DNA of 64,000 bases. It comes from Roseovarius sp. MMSF_3281 (GTDB lineage Bacteria > Pseudomonadota > Alphaproteobacteria > Rhodobacterales > Rhodobacteraceae). A program made the translations under genes and the position numbers. The notes under the pieces are model-generated. The model worked only from the letters and a program-made list of their open reading frames with translations. It had not been told where the DNA came from and did not search any database. The stretch lies in assembly GCF_030733685.1 (NCBI RefSeq), contig NZ_JASHIM010000005.1:1-64000 (forward strand). Reading direction: 5' to 3'. Of the stretch, positions 53,882 to 63,131 are shown piece after piece. Positions within the stretch are counted from its first letter, which is position 1; each line of letters starts with the position of its first letter.

Positions 53882-53977
53882 TACCCAGCCTTATTTTCAA
53901 AAATGATTTGCATTCTGTACTTCTTTGCCGACCGTTTGTGATTGTCAACTGAGCTTTAAAATTAGGCATTTACGACA

Positions 53978-54010
53978 ACTTGCAAACAAGTTCATGCAAG
54001 ATACTTGCAT
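53978..54010. promoter_or_regulatory. Two inverted-repeat operator candidates in the divergent region
   Basis: ACTTG-CAAA-CAAGT (53978-53991) and, directly after, ATGCAAG-ATA-CTTGCAT (53994-54010), both perfect. They sit between the XRE-cupin regulator and the transporter operon. The ACTTG/CAAGT arms recall ACTTGAC/GTCAAGT upstream of hyuA (1557-1582). Confidence 0.65.
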
Positions 54011-54139
54011 AACGTGGCAACCTACGCTTACGCTGAGTTGTGTCTGCTGTTTCGCAGCGTGACCATGAAAATGAATAAAACCAGCGGTGGCGACAACACT
54101 TACGTCGTCCTGCCGGAAAGCCAACACAGGGAGCCACAA

Positions 54140-55753
54140 ATGCCTATGACTGCATTTGCAAATCTATTGAAGACATCGGCGCGCCATGCTGTTTTGTCTG
54201 CGCCAATAGCTGTTGCGGGTCTGATGGCGGCCACTGCGCCAGCCAATGCGGAATCCGTACTGAAGATCGTGCCGCATGCTGATCTGCGCAATGTCGACCC
54301 AATCTGGACGACCGCGTACATCACGCGAAACCACGGGTATCTGGTGTTCGACACGCTGTTCGCGCTAGACGAAAACCTAGAGGTTCAGCCGCAGATGGCA
54401 GCCGGTCACGCGGTCAGCGAAGACGGTCTGACCTACACGATCACGCTGCGCGACGGGCTGACCTTCCATGATGGATCGGCTGTGACCGCCGAGGATGTAG
54501 TTGCATCGCTCAAGCGCTGGGGTGCACGCGACGGGATGGGCCAGAAGCTGATGGGTGTCACCGCCAGCTTGGAAGCGGCAGATGACAAGACCGTTGTGCT
54601 GACGCTGAGCGAATCCTATGGTCTGGTGTTGCAGTCGTTGGGCAAAATTTCGTCCAATGTGCCGTTCATCATGCCCAAGCGTCTGGCTGAAACCGACCCG
54701 AACGCTCAGGTGGAAGAGATCATTGGTTCTGGGCCGTTCAAGTTCGTCGCTGACGAATGGCAGCCGGGCAACCAAGTGGTCTATGAAAAATTCGAAGAAT
54801 ACGTGCCCCGTGAAGAGCCGGCAAGTTATGCAGCGGGTGGCAAGGTAGCGAAAGTGGATCGCGTCGAGTGGCGTTATATCCCCGATGCGGCAACTGCAAG
54901 CCAAGCTTTGCTGGCCGGTGAGGTGGATTACTACGAGCAACCCGCCGTCGATCTGCTGCCGATGATTCAGTCGGACCCGTCGATCAAGGTCGAAACCGTT
55001 GACCCGCTTGGCACCCAAGGCGTTATTCGCTTCAACTTCAAGTATCCGCCGTTTGACAACAAAAAAGCCCGTCAGGCCGCGATGTGGGCTGTGCAGCAGG
55101 CCGATTACATGTATTCGATCATGGGCGACCCAGCCTATTTTGAAGAGTTTTGTGGCGCCTATTTCATGTGCGGCGGGCCTTACGAGACCGATATTGGCAG
55201 CGAAGCACTGCGGGAAAAGGATATCGAAAAGGCTAAAGCACTACTCGCGGAATCCGGATATGACGGGCGTGAGGTGCTGATCCTTGACCCGACGGATATT
55301 CCGGTTGCTCATGGGCAGTCACTGGTTACGGCACAAGCACTGCGCGAGATCGGCATGAACGTGAAGCTGGTGGCAATGGACTGGGCCACCATGACGTCGC
55401 GCCGGGCCGTTCGTGAGGCCCCCGAAGACGGTGGATGGAACATCTTCCCGACGTGGTGGCTGGCCGCCGATCAGTTGAACCCGGTAACAAACATCTCGGT
55501 TGCGGCCTCGGGCGGCAATGCGTGGTTTGGCTGGCCCGAAAACCAGAAGATCGAAGATCTGCGCAACGCTTTCGCCAAGGAAACAGATGCCGCCAAGCAG
55601 ATGGAGATCATCGAGGAATTGCAGGCCGAACTCTATGATTTCGTGCCCTACATTCCGACCGGCCAATATTACCAGCCAACGGCCTTCCGTGACAACGTGA
55701 ACGGCGTGCTGGAAGCTCCGGTTCCGTTCTTCTGGAACATCTCGGTCGAGTAA
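54140..55753 (+). CDS. ABC transporter substrate-binding protein, family 5
   Basis: 537 aa from ATG 54140, which has AGGGAG upstream; the frame extends further 5' but without a ribosome site and through the operator region. Signal peptide LSAPIAVAGLMAATAPANAE. The mature part is an SBP_bac_5 protein: LFALDENLEVQPQMAAGHAV, RDGLTFHDGSAVTAEDVVAS, and KKARQAAMWAVQQADYMYS. First gene of a complete five-gene importer; the ligand may be a peptide, amide or ureido compound. Confidence 0.93.
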   Translation: MPMTAFANLLKTSARHAVLSAPIAVAGLMAATAPANAESVLKIVPHADLRNVDPIWTTAYITRNHGYLVFDTLFALDENLEVQPQMAAGHAVSEDGLTYTITLRDGLTFHDGSAVTAEDVVASLKRWGARDGMGQKLMGVTASLEAADDKTVVLTLSESYGLVLQSLGKISSNVPFIMPKRLAETDPNAQVEEIIGSGPFKFVADEWQPGNQVVYEKFEEYVPREEPASYAAGGKVAKVDRVEWRYIPDAATASQALLAGEVDYYEQPAVDLLPMIQSDPSIKVETVDPLGTQGVIRFNFKYPPFDNKKARQAAMWAVQQADYMYSIMGDPAYFEEFCGAYFMCGGPYETDIGSEALREKDIEKAKALLAESGYDGREVLILDPTDIPVAHGQSLVTAQALREIGMNVKLVAMDWATMTSRRAVREAPEDGGWNIFPTWWLAADQLNPVTNISVAASGGNAWFGWPENQKIEDLRNAFAKETDAAKQMEIIEELQAELYDFVPYIPTGQYYQPTAFRDNVNGVLEAPVPFFWNISVE

Positions 55754-55767
55754 TCGTCATTTGATGA

Positions 55768-55794
55768 GGCAGCGCGCGTCAACGGCGCGCTGCC
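55768..55794 (+). terminator. Hairpin between binding protein and permease genes
   Basis: Perfect 10-bp arms GGCAGCGCGC (55768-55777) and GCGCGCTGCC (55785-55794), loop 7. No T-run. Placed as an intercistronic attenuator or 3' stabiliser that would raise binding-protein mRNA over permease mRNA. Confidence 0.55.
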
Positions 55795-55819
55795 GGCCAA
55801 TCAGCAAAGTGAGCCGGGC

Positions 55820-56761
55820 ATGTATGCATATATCATCCGCCGACTAATCGCGACCATCCCGATCATGGCGATCGTGGCGGTGTTTGTCTTTATGTTGTTG
55901 CACCTCAGCCCGGGTGATCCGGCGGCCATTATCGCGGGTGACTTCGCCACAGAAGAGCAGATTATCAAGATCCGTGAACAACTCGGCCTGAACGATCCGC
56001 TTTATATTCAGTTCGGCAGTTGGTTGGTCAACCTGCTGCAAGGGGACATGGGGCAATCCATCTATTCCGGCTTGCCGGTAACAAAGCTGATCGGCCAGCG
56101 GCTTGAGCCGACACTGATGCTGACATTGTGCACCATGTTGATTGCTATCACCTTGGCTATCCCGCTTGGCGTGATCGCCGCATGGAAAGTCGGAACATGG
56201 ATCGACCGAATGGTTATGACACTGGCGGTTTTTGGATTTTCCGTCCCGGTTTTCGTGATCGGCTATCTGCTGATCCTTGGCGGGTCTCGGACGCTAGGGT
56301 GGTTCCCGGTGCAAGGCTATACCAGTATCCTTGAAAGCGTTCCGGGGTTTTTATCGCATATCGCCTTGCCGGCACTGACATTGGGCGCAGTTTACATGGC
56401 GCTGATTGCGCGCATGACCCGTGCCACCATGCTGGAAGTATTGAACGAGGATTACGTGCGCACCGCCTATGCCAAGGGGTTGGCAACACGTAAGGTTTTG
56501 GTCAAGCACGCGCTCAAGAACGCGATGGTGCCGATCAGCACGACGATCGGTCTGGGCGTTGCCTTGCTGATCGGTGGCGTGGTCGTGACCGAAAGCGTGT
56601 TTGCCATTCCGGGTCTTGGGCGGCTGACCGTCGATGCGGTTTTGCGCACTGACTATCCCGTGATCCAAGGCGTTATCCTCGTGTTTTCGTTTACCTATGT
56701 CCTTCTGAACCTGCTGATCGACCTAAGCTATGTGCTGTTCGATCCGCGTATCCGGTACTGA
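55820..56761 (+). CDS. ABC transporter permease, DppB/OppB type
   Basis: 313 aa with six membrane segments. N-terminus MYAYIIRRLIATIPIMAIVA and the P-R-D motif LHLSPGDPAAII are typical of DppB; the EAA loop reads DYVRTAYAKGLATRKVLVKH. It forms the channel with the DppC-type protein 34 bases downstream. Confidence 0.95.
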   Translation: MYAYIIRRLIATIPIMAIVAVFVFMLLHLSPGDPAAIIAGDFATEEQIIKIREQLGLNDPLYIQFGSWLVNLLQGDMGQSIYSGLPVTKLIGQRLEPTLMLTLCTMLIAITLAIPLGVIAAWKVGTWIDRMVMTLAVFGFSVPVFVIGYLLILGGSRTLGWFPVQGYTSILESVPGFLSHIALPALTLGAVYMALIARMTRATMLEVLNEDYVRTAYAKGLATRKVLVKHALKNAMVPISTTIGLGVALLIGGVVVTESVFAIPGLGRLTVDAVLRTDYPVIQGVILVFSFTYVLLNLLIDLSYVLFDPRIRY

Positions 56762-56795
56762 GCCGGCAAGCCTGATATCCAAGGATAGAAATCCA

Positions 56796-57680
56796 ATGAG
56801 TTTGCATGTGCAAGAATTGTCCTTTGGTGCGCGCCTGAAACATCGCGCACGGGTCGTGGTGGATTCTTTCAAGCGCAACCCGACCATGTTGTTCGGTGTG
56901 GCCGTTCTGTTGCTGATGGCTGGGCTGGCGTTTCTCGCGCCGTGGCTGGGCTTGCCAGACCCGATGCAGCAGTCGCCGCGTGATCGCCTGCAATCGCCAT
57001 CGCCCGATGCCCTATTCGGAACCGATATGTATGGGCGAGATTTGCTGAGCCGGGTTTTGCATGGTGGACAAGTTTCGCTGGTTGTCGGGCTAACTGTTGC
57101 GGCCTTGGCCACGTCCTTTGGCCTTGCCATCGGATTGGTGTCGGGGTTCGTGCGGAGTGTTGATGCGGTGATCATGCGGCTTATGGATGCGTTGATGTCC
57201 ATCCCTTCGATCCTGCTGGCCATCGCACTGGTGGCGCTTTGGGGCAGTAGTGTGCCCAACGTAATCCTGGCGCTGACCATCCCGGAAATTCCACGCGTGG
57301 TGCGGCTGGTGCGGTCAGTCGTGCTGATGCTGCGCGACCAGCTATATGTGCAGGCAGCGATTGCTTGTGGCACCTCGACCCCGCGTATCCTAGTCCGGCA
57401 TATCTTGCCCAACACCATCCCGCCGCTGATCGTGCAAGCCACATATATTTGCGCGCAAGCCGTGATTTTCGAGGCTTATCTGAGCTTTGTTGGCGCAGGC
57501 ACACCGCCCGAAATCCCAAGCTGGGGCAACATCATGGCCGAGGGACGCATGTTCTTTTTCCAATCGGTCGGGATCATCCTCTACCCGGGCGCGTTTCTTG
57601 CCCTGACGGTTTTCGCGATCAACACATTCGGGGACGGTCTGCGCGACTCTCTCGACCCCCGCATGCAAAGGAGGGTCTGA
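56796..57680 (+). CDS. ABC transporter permease, DppC/OppC type
   Basis: 294 aa from ATG 56796; the longer frame overlaps the upstream gene. DppC features: LFGTDMYGRDLLSRVLHGGQ, then five to six membrane helices and the EAA loop QAAIACGTSTPRILVRHILP. C-terminus FGDGLRDSLDPRMQRRV is characteristic. Followed four bases later by the first ATPase gene. Confidence 0.95.
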   Translation: MSLHVQELSFGARLKHRARVVVDSFKRNPTMLFGVAVLLLMAGLAFLAPWLGLPDPMQQSPRDRLQSPSPDALFGTDMYGRDLLSRVLHGGQVSLVVGLTVAALATSFGLAIGLVSGFVRSVDAVIMRLMDALMSIPSILLAIALVALWGSSVPNVILALTIPEIPRVVRLVRSVVLMLRDQLYVQAAIACGTSTPRILVRHILPNTIPPLIVQATYICAQAVIFEAYLSFVGAGTPPEIPSWGNIMAEGRMFFFQSVGIILYPGAFLALTVFAINTFGDGLRDSLDPRMQRRV

Positions 57681-57684
57681 CAAA

Positions 57685-58737
57685 ATGACCAAAGACACTG
57701 CTGTTTTGGATCGTGGCCCATCTGCAGAGGCTGGAACCGCCCCCGTTCTTCAGGTGGAAGACCTGCGCACACATTTCGATACCCGCGATGGCGTCGTAAA
57801 GGCGGTTGACGGGCTGGATTTTTCGGTTCGGCCCGGTGAAATCCTAGGCGTAGTTGGGGAATCCGGTTGCGGAAAATCCATCACCTCACTGTCGGTCATG
57901 CAGCTACTGCCGCGCCCGCCTGCGCGTTTTGCATCGGGACGGATCATGTTCAAGGGCCGCGATCTGTTGCAGGCCAGCGAAGATGAGATGCGCCGTTTAC
58001 GCGGTAACGAGGTTTCGATGATCTTTCAGGATCCGATGTCGTCGCTTAACCCGGTTTTGAGCATCGGGGATCAGCTGACCGAGGCGATCATGCTACATCA
58101 GGGGCTGTCCTCGAAACAGGCGATAGACCATGCCGCCGAAATGCTGGATCTTGTGCACATCCCCGAGCCGCGCCGCCGTTTGAACGAGTATCCGCACCAG
58201 TTGTCGGGTGGGATGCGGCAGCGGGTAATGATTGCCATGGCGTTGTCGTGCAACCCTTCGGTGCTGATCGCGGACGAGCCCACAACGGCGCTGGACGTGA
58301 CCATTCAGGCGCAAATTCTTGCGTTGATGGAGGAAATCCGCGACAATCTGCAAACCGCGATCATCCTTATCACACATGATCTGGGCGTGGTCGCCGAAAT
58401 GGCAGACCGTGTTTTGGTCATGTATGCCGGGCGCAAGGTGGAAGAAGCGGACGTTGCCGAAATCTTTGAGCGCCCCCAACACCCTTATACACGCGGGCTG
58501 ATGCGGTCGGTGCCGCGGCTGACGACCGATTTTTCCGAAGCACGTCAGGAAAGGCTGTCGGAAATTCCCGGGATTGTTCCAGCCCTGACCAACCTGCCGA
58601 AGGGCTGCACCTTCGCCGAACGTTGCGCCTTTGCCACAGACCGTTGCCGCGCGGAATATCCCGCGCTTGAGCCCAAAAAACCCGATCACGTTGCCGCGTG
58701 TTGGGAAAGTGCAAATCTGCCGGACTGGACCCTATGA
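57685..58737 (+). CDS. ABC transporter ATP-binding protein, DppD/OppD type
   Basis: 350 aa with AAGGAGG upstream. Walker [17 protein letters not shown] (from about residue 56), signature [17 protein letters not shown], Walker [17 protein letters not shown]. The C-terminal oligopeptide/dipeptide extension carries the cysteine cluster [16 protein letters not shown], which in some family members binds Fe-S. Overlaps the next gene by ATGA. Confidence 0.96.
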   Translation: MTKDTAVLDRGPSAEAGTAPVLQVEDLRTHFDTRDGVVKAVDGLDFSVRPGEILGVVGESGCGKSITSLSVMQLLPRPPARFASGRIMFKGRDLLQASEDEMRRLRGNEVSMIFQDPMSSLNPVLSIGDQLTEAIMLHQGLSSKQAIDHAAEMLDLVHIPEPRRRLNEYPHQLSGGMRQRVMIAMALSCNPSVLIADEPTTALDVTIQAQILALMEEIRDNLQTAIILITHDLGVVAEMADRVLVMYAGRKVEEADVAEIFERPQHPYTRGLMRSVPRLTTDFSEARQERLSEIPGIVPALTNLPKGCTFAERCAFATDRCRAEYPALEPKKPDHVAACWESANLPDWTL

Positions 58738-59711
58738 ACGAAACATCAGAGAAACCGCTTCTTGAAGTCAAGAACCTGACAAAGCACTTTCCGATCCGGG
58801 GAGGGCTGCGGAACCGTGAGCAGGCGCGCGTCTATGCCGTGGACGGTGTTTCGTTCTCGGTGAATGCAGGTGAAACCCTTGGGATCGTGGGTGAATCGGG
58901 CTGCGGCAAATCCACGACGGGCAAGACAATTCTGCGCCTGGAGGATCCGACCAGCGGACAAATTTTGCTAAAAGGCAAGGACATTACCCGTATCTCCCGT
59001 CGGGAAATCCACCCGTATCGCCAACAGATGCAGGTCATCTTTCAAGACCCTTACGCATCCCTGAATCAAAGGCTGCGGGCGGGGGATATCGTGGGGGAAC
59101 CTCTCGGAAATTATGGCAAACTGACCCCGACGGAGCGCCGTGAAAAGGTGGCGGATTTGTTTGCACGCGTTGGATTGCGTCAGGATGCGATGCACCGCTT
59201 TCCCTATGAATTCTCGGGCGGTCAGCGACAGAGGCTGGGGATCGCTCGGGCGCTGGCCCTGAACCCCGAGATCATAATTGCCGACGAACCCGTTTCGGCG
59301 CTGGACGTATCCGTGCAGGCGCAGGTCGTAAACCTGATGATGGACCTGCAAGAGGAACTGGGCCTGTCCTATTTGTTCATTGCTCATGATCTGGCCATCG
59401 TTCAGCATATCAGTCACCGGATCGGCGTGATGTATCTGGGCAAGTTGGTCGAGATTACGGATAAGCAAAGCCTGTTTCGCTCCCCCCAACACCCTTACAC
59501 CGAGGCACTGCTTGAATCTGTTCCCGTTCCCGACCCACGCAAGCGCAAGACGCGCAAGGTGCTCAAGGGGGATGTGCCAAGCCCGATGAAGCCACCCAAG
59601 GGTTGCAACTTCAATACCCGCTGTCCCTATGCCGTGGACCGTTGTTTCAAGGAAGAGCCCCCGCTCCGCGAGGTCGCGCCGGGGCATATGGCCGCTTGCC
59701 ATCTTCGCTGA
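58734..59711 (+). CDS. ABC transporter ATP-binding protein, DppF/OppF type
   Basis: 325 aa from ATG 58734, overlapping the previous stop. Walker [18 protein letters not shown], signature [17 protein letters not shown], Walker [17 protein letters not shown], and the C-terminal Cys-containing extension [17 protein letters not shown]. It completes the heterodimeric ATPase of the importer. The deacylase gene begins 21 bases on. Confidence 0.96.
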   Translation: MNETSEKPLLEVKNLTKHFPIRGGLRNREQARVYAVDGVSFSVNAGETLGIVGESGCGKSTTGKTILRLEDPTSGQILLKGKDITRISRREIHPYRQQMQVIFQDPYASLNQRLRAGDIVGEPLGNYGKLTPTERREKVADLFARVGLRQDAMHRFPYEFSGGQRQRLGIARALALNPEIIIADEPVSALDVSVQAQVVNLMMDLQEELGLSYLFIAHDLAIVQHISHRIGVMYLGKLVEITDKQSLFRSPQHPYTEALLESVPVPDPRKRKTRKVLKGDVPSPMKPPKGCNFNTRCPYAVDRCFKEEPPLREVAPGHMAACHLR

Positions 59712-59732
59712 CCCATCTTGCCGGAGACCAAA

Positions 59733-60863
59733 ATGACTGACCTGACCGGACTGGACCTGACCCGCAAACTGATCTCGTTCAACACGATTAGCCCGCCGGG
59801 AAACGAGGCAGACTGCGCACGCTATATCGCGGGGCTGTTGGAAAATGCGGGTTTCGACATAACCTGGCATGATTGGCAGCCGAAACGGCCCAACCTGATC
59901 GCGACGCTGCCTGCGACCGAAAAGGTGACACGTGATGCGATTGTCTATTCAGGGCATCTGGACACTGTGCCGCTTGGACAGGCGGACTGGAGCGAAGATC
60001 CTTTTGCGGGCGAGATCAAGAACGGTCGCATGTATGGTCGTGGGACATCGGATATGAAAAGCGGCGTGGCCGCGTGCATCATGGCCGGGCTTGCACTGGC
60101 GCAAGAGCCGGTTCGCCGCGCCGAGGTCAAGCTGATCTTCAGTGCCGGTGAGGAAACGGGCTGCGAAGGCGTTCTGGCGTTGGCCGAGCGCCCCGACCTA
60201 TTGGGCACCTGCGAGGCGATGATTGTTGCAGAGCCCACCGACAACAGACCTTTTGTCGGGCACAAGGGCGCGCTGTGGATGTCTCTTGTTCACAAGGGGA
60301 TTACGGCGCATGGGTCGATGCCGGAAAAGGGAAAGAACGCCATTTTCGCCGCATGCGCCTCTATCGACGCGCTGCGCGGCTTCGATTTCGGCGTCGAAGC
60401 GCATCCTGTCATGGGTGGCCCGTCGTTAAACGTCGGCAACATGAGCGCGGGTCTCAACATCAACTCGGTCCCCGATCTGGCGCGTGTCGGCGTCGATATC
60501 CGCTCGACGGTGGGGCAGAGCAATGCGCAGATCAAGGCGCAACTTGGCGCGCTTCTGGGTGATGATGTGGATATCGAGCCCATGACCGACATGGATCATG
60601 TCTATACCAGCCCCGATCATCCATGGATGCAGCAGGTGTTTTCAATTGTAGAAGAGGTAACCGGCCAGCGGCCCGAGGTCGGCACGGCGACGTATTTCAC
60701 CGACGCCTCGGTGCTGAAACCCGCGATGGGCAATCCGGCGACCCTGATCATGGGGCCGGGTGCGATGGCGATGGCGCATCAGACGGACGAATATTTCGAA
60801 ACGGTACTGATGGACCCATGTATCAATGTCTTCACCCGTCTTGGCCGCCTGCACATCACGTGA
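59733..60863 (+). CDS. M20-family deacylase (ArgE/DapE type)
   Basis: 376 aa from ATG 59733 with GGAGA upstream; a TTG 15 bases earlier is unlikely. Metal-site motifs: VYSGHLDTVPLGQADW, YGRGTSDMKSGVAACIM, FSAGEETGCEGVLAL and VAEPTDNRPFVGHKGALWMS. It removes an acyl group from an N-acyl amino acid or related amide inside the cell, fitting a role after import by the upstream transporter. Coupled to the following tiny gene by a GTGA overlap. Confidence 0.92.
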   Translation: MTDLTGLDLTRKLISFNTISPPGNEADCARYIAGLLENAGFDITWHDWQPKRPNLIATLPATEKVTRDAIVYSGHLDTVPLGQADWSEDPFAGEIKNGRMYGRGTSDMKSGVAACIMAGLALAQEPVRRAEVKLIFSAGEETGCEGVLALAERPDLLGTCEAMIVAEPTDNRPFVGHKGALWMSLVHKGITAHGSMPEKGKNAIFAACASIDALRGFDFGVEAHPVMGGPSLNVGNMSAGLNINSVPDLARVGVDIRSTVGQSNAQIKAQLGALLGDDVDIEPMTDMDHVYTSPDHPWMQQVFSIVEEVTGQRPEVGTATYFTDASVLKPAMGNPATLIMGPGAMAMAHQTDEYFETVLMDPCINVFTRLGRLHIT

Positions 60864-61033
60864 CACGTTCAGATAATACTCACTGCTTGACCTGTGGCAG
60901 CAAGTTGAAACGTAATACGCCGATTTGCCTGCAATGTGGCGTAACGCAGCCTATTAAACCGGTTATCGGGCTGGTAAGTTTGGCACTTCTACTTGCATTT
61001 CTATTGGGGTCATTGCTGGCCGCGATTTTGTGA
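60860..61033 (+). CDS. Small zinc-ribbon membrane protein
   Basis: 57 aa, starting GTG within the stop of the deacylase (GTGA). The N-terminal half has two CxxC pairs (HCLTCGSKLKRNTPICLQCG), a zinc ribbon; the C-terminal half is a single membrane helix (VIGLVSLALLLAFLLGSLLA). Such zinc-ribbon plus transmembrane microproteins have no known uniform function. Translational coupling to an amidohydrolase in a transport operon suggests either a membrane tether or an unrelated small gene; expression unproven. Confidence 0.65.
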   Translation: MTRSDNTHCLTCGSKLKRNTPICLQCGVTQPIKPVIGLVSLALLLAFLLGSLLAAIL

Positions 61034-61087
61034 ACAACTTGCGTCATGCTGTGGCCTCAAACCCACCACACGTCGGGACTAAACACC

Positions 61088-61137
61088 TAAAGCGTTTCGC
61101 GAAAAACCTGAATCACAGATTTTCGCGAAACGCTTTA
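61088..61137. repeat. Solo hairpin A of the 116-bp element, copy 3
   Basis: 50 bases beginning TAAAGCGTTTCGCG and ending CGCGAAACGCTTTA, a near-perfect palindrome identical to hairpin A of copies 1 and 2 with the same TAAAGCG/CGCTTTA ends but without linker or hairpin B. It lies exactly at the point where an IS110 transposase relic starts. Confidence 0.85.
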
Positions 61138-61641
61138 ATCGCAGGCAACTCGGTGCTGGACGCGGCAATCTCCCCGCTCTTATCAGCACGAGATGCGATG
61201 GCAGGGGAGTTCGCCAAATTGGACAAGCTGGTTAGAGATCAGGCTCGGAAAGATGAGGTCTGTCACCGTCGGATGACCATTCCCGGCGTTGGAGCCGTGG
61301 TGGCGATGACGTTCCGAGCCGCTATAGACGACCCAACACGGTTTCGTTCATCAAAGTCGGTCGGTGCCTGTTTTGGCCTGACGTCGAGACGGTATCAATC
61401 CGGCGAAACGGATCGTGTCACGTCGATCACCAAGGCTGGCGATGCAAGTGTGCGGGTTGCGCTTTTTGAAGCAGCGCATGTGATGCTGGTGAGAATCACC
61501 AGATGGCCCCCACTTAGGGCATCGGCGATGCGCGTTGCTGCTCGACGGGGCGCAAAGCGCGCCAAGATTGCCCTTGCCCGGAAACTGGCCGTCATCATGC
61601 ATCGGATGTGGATAGACGGCACAGAGTTCAAAACCGCCTGA
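61138..61641 (+). mobile_element. IS110-family transposase relic, C-terminal part
   Basis: The frame reads KLDKLVRDQARKDEVCHRRM then TIPGVGAVVAMTFRAAIDDP, TRFRSSKSVGACFGLTSRRY and QSGETDRVTSITKAGDASVR, the transposase_20 domain of IS110/IS1111 elements. The N-terminal DEDD catalytic domain is absent; upstream similarity stops at the solo hairpin. Sequence to about 61900 is the downstream flank of the element with no gene. Confidence 0.88.
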
Positions 61642-61924
61642 CAGACAACCAACACCAGAGATTCCGCAAGGAAGGCGACCCTGAAGGGACGTGGTGAGGG
61701 AAAAGCCGACAGAAATCCTGACTTAAACACGAAGTCGCAACGGAGATGGGCTTTCCTGAGTCAAAGCCAACCGCATCATGTGAGTGCAATGCGCAGATCA
61801 CGGACAGAAGCATGCACCTTCAGGCGCTAATTCCTTGCAAAACCAGGCCCGATTACAAAAGGGTTTCTGGCTCATCGAAGCCATTATGGCAGGAAGGTAA
61901 AAAAGAAGTCCGGAACATCGAAGG

Positions 61925-62215
61925 ATGCCGCTGACAGGTTGGTCAGGGGATCAAGCGGAAGACCCGCAAACACTACTCAGCCGAGGAGTAGATCAGGATC
62001 GTGCTGGCGGGCCTGCGCGGCGAGGAGAGTATCGCCGCGCTTTGCCGACGCGAGGGTATCAGCGAGAGCCTGTATTACACCTGGTCGAAGGAATTTCTCG
62101 AGGCGGGCAATGGGGATACCGCCTGCCAGGCGACATCGCCAGAGGTTAAGGAGCTGCGCTCGGAATCGGCCGCACTCAAGGAAGTCGTTGCCGACCTGAC
62201 CTTGGGAAACTGGTC
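61925..62215 (+). mobile_element. IS3-family OrfA relic, frameshifted
   Basis: Blocks IVLAGLRGEESIAALCRREG then ISESLYYTWSKEFLEAG, and SPEVKELRSESAALKEVVAD then LTL, match OrfA of IS3 elements with HTH and leucine-zipper parts. An in-frame stop precedes the second block's start and a small deletion after EAGN replaces the usual linker. It could be the partner of the OrfB relic at 13.3 kb, but the two are 48 kb apart. Confidence 0.8.
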
Positions 62216-62296
62216 ATCGTCGTGGACGAGATCGAAAAGGCTGGTGACGTCACATTAAACAAAGGCGTCCAATACAGTTTAACGGATGCTCTCCTC

Positions 62297-63072
62297 CTAC
62301 TCCTTGAACGCAATACGGAATGGGAATGCCCGTACTATCAGGTACGCTTTGACATGTCCTGGGTCAGCTGGATTCTGATGAGCAACCGGCTCGCGCCACG
62401 CATCCATGGCTGCGGTGCGGAACTCGCGAAATTCTGCGGATGTCATGTCGTGGCGGGGCAGGTGAAACAGGTTTGCAATCGGATCGTGAATGGAGACGAA
62501 GCGCTGCATGTGCCGAGGCGACTTGAAGCGTTTCATAATGCGTTCACGCTTTCGGATAGGCTGGTAGGAGTTTCGCCTCGGTTGTTCAGACCCTTGTGCG
62601 AGGGATATTCAACCCCCGGCATGATCGCACGCCTTGCCGCTGGGTATCAGCGAAGCTTGTCGGTAATCAAAACACGCGGCGGATGGCCTTGCCGGGTCAA
62701 CAGCTTGCGCATCAGGCGGAGAGCAGCCCGCCGGTCGCGGCGGGCTTGGACCAGGACATCCAGCACGAACCCTTCCTGATCAACGGCCCGCCAAAGCCAA
62801 TGCTTGCGTCCCCCGATCGAGACGACAACTTCTTCCAGATGCCACTTGTCGCCGAGCTTGCCAGCCGACCGGCGGCGGATTGTTTTTGCGAATTCCCTTC
62901 CGAACTTTTCGGCCCAGGCCCGCACTATCTGATGCGATACGATGATGCCTCGCTCGGCAAGAAGATCCTCAACCATCCGAAGGCTCGGCGGAAACCGATA
63001 ATACAGCCAGACAGCGTAAGCAATCACGTCAGGCGGGAAACGGTGGCGGTGATAGGGACGGGCGTTGGTCAT
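62297..63072 (-). mobile_element. IS6-family transposase, inactivated
   Basis: Nearly complete. The minus strand starts MTNARPYHRHRFPPDVIAYA and continues WHLEEVVVSIGGRKHWLWRA, RRAALRLMRKLLTRQGHPPR and VLITDKLR, after which a TGA (about 62640-62650) interrupts. A frameshift near 62600 follows, and the end RFKSPRHMQRFVSIHDPIAN then LFHLPRH lies in another frame. One nonsense change plus one frameshift, so recent but inactive. Confidence 0.88.
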
Positions 63073-63131
63073 GCCGCCATGTCGTATTTTACGCCGCCAA
63101 CCGCATTAACTTTACGGTGCAGAACAGACCC

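Noticed and set aside
54005..54139. Upstream extension of the 54140 binding-protein gene
   Set aside because: The longer frame runs through the operator region, lacks a ribosome site and would bury the signal peptide behind 45 residues.
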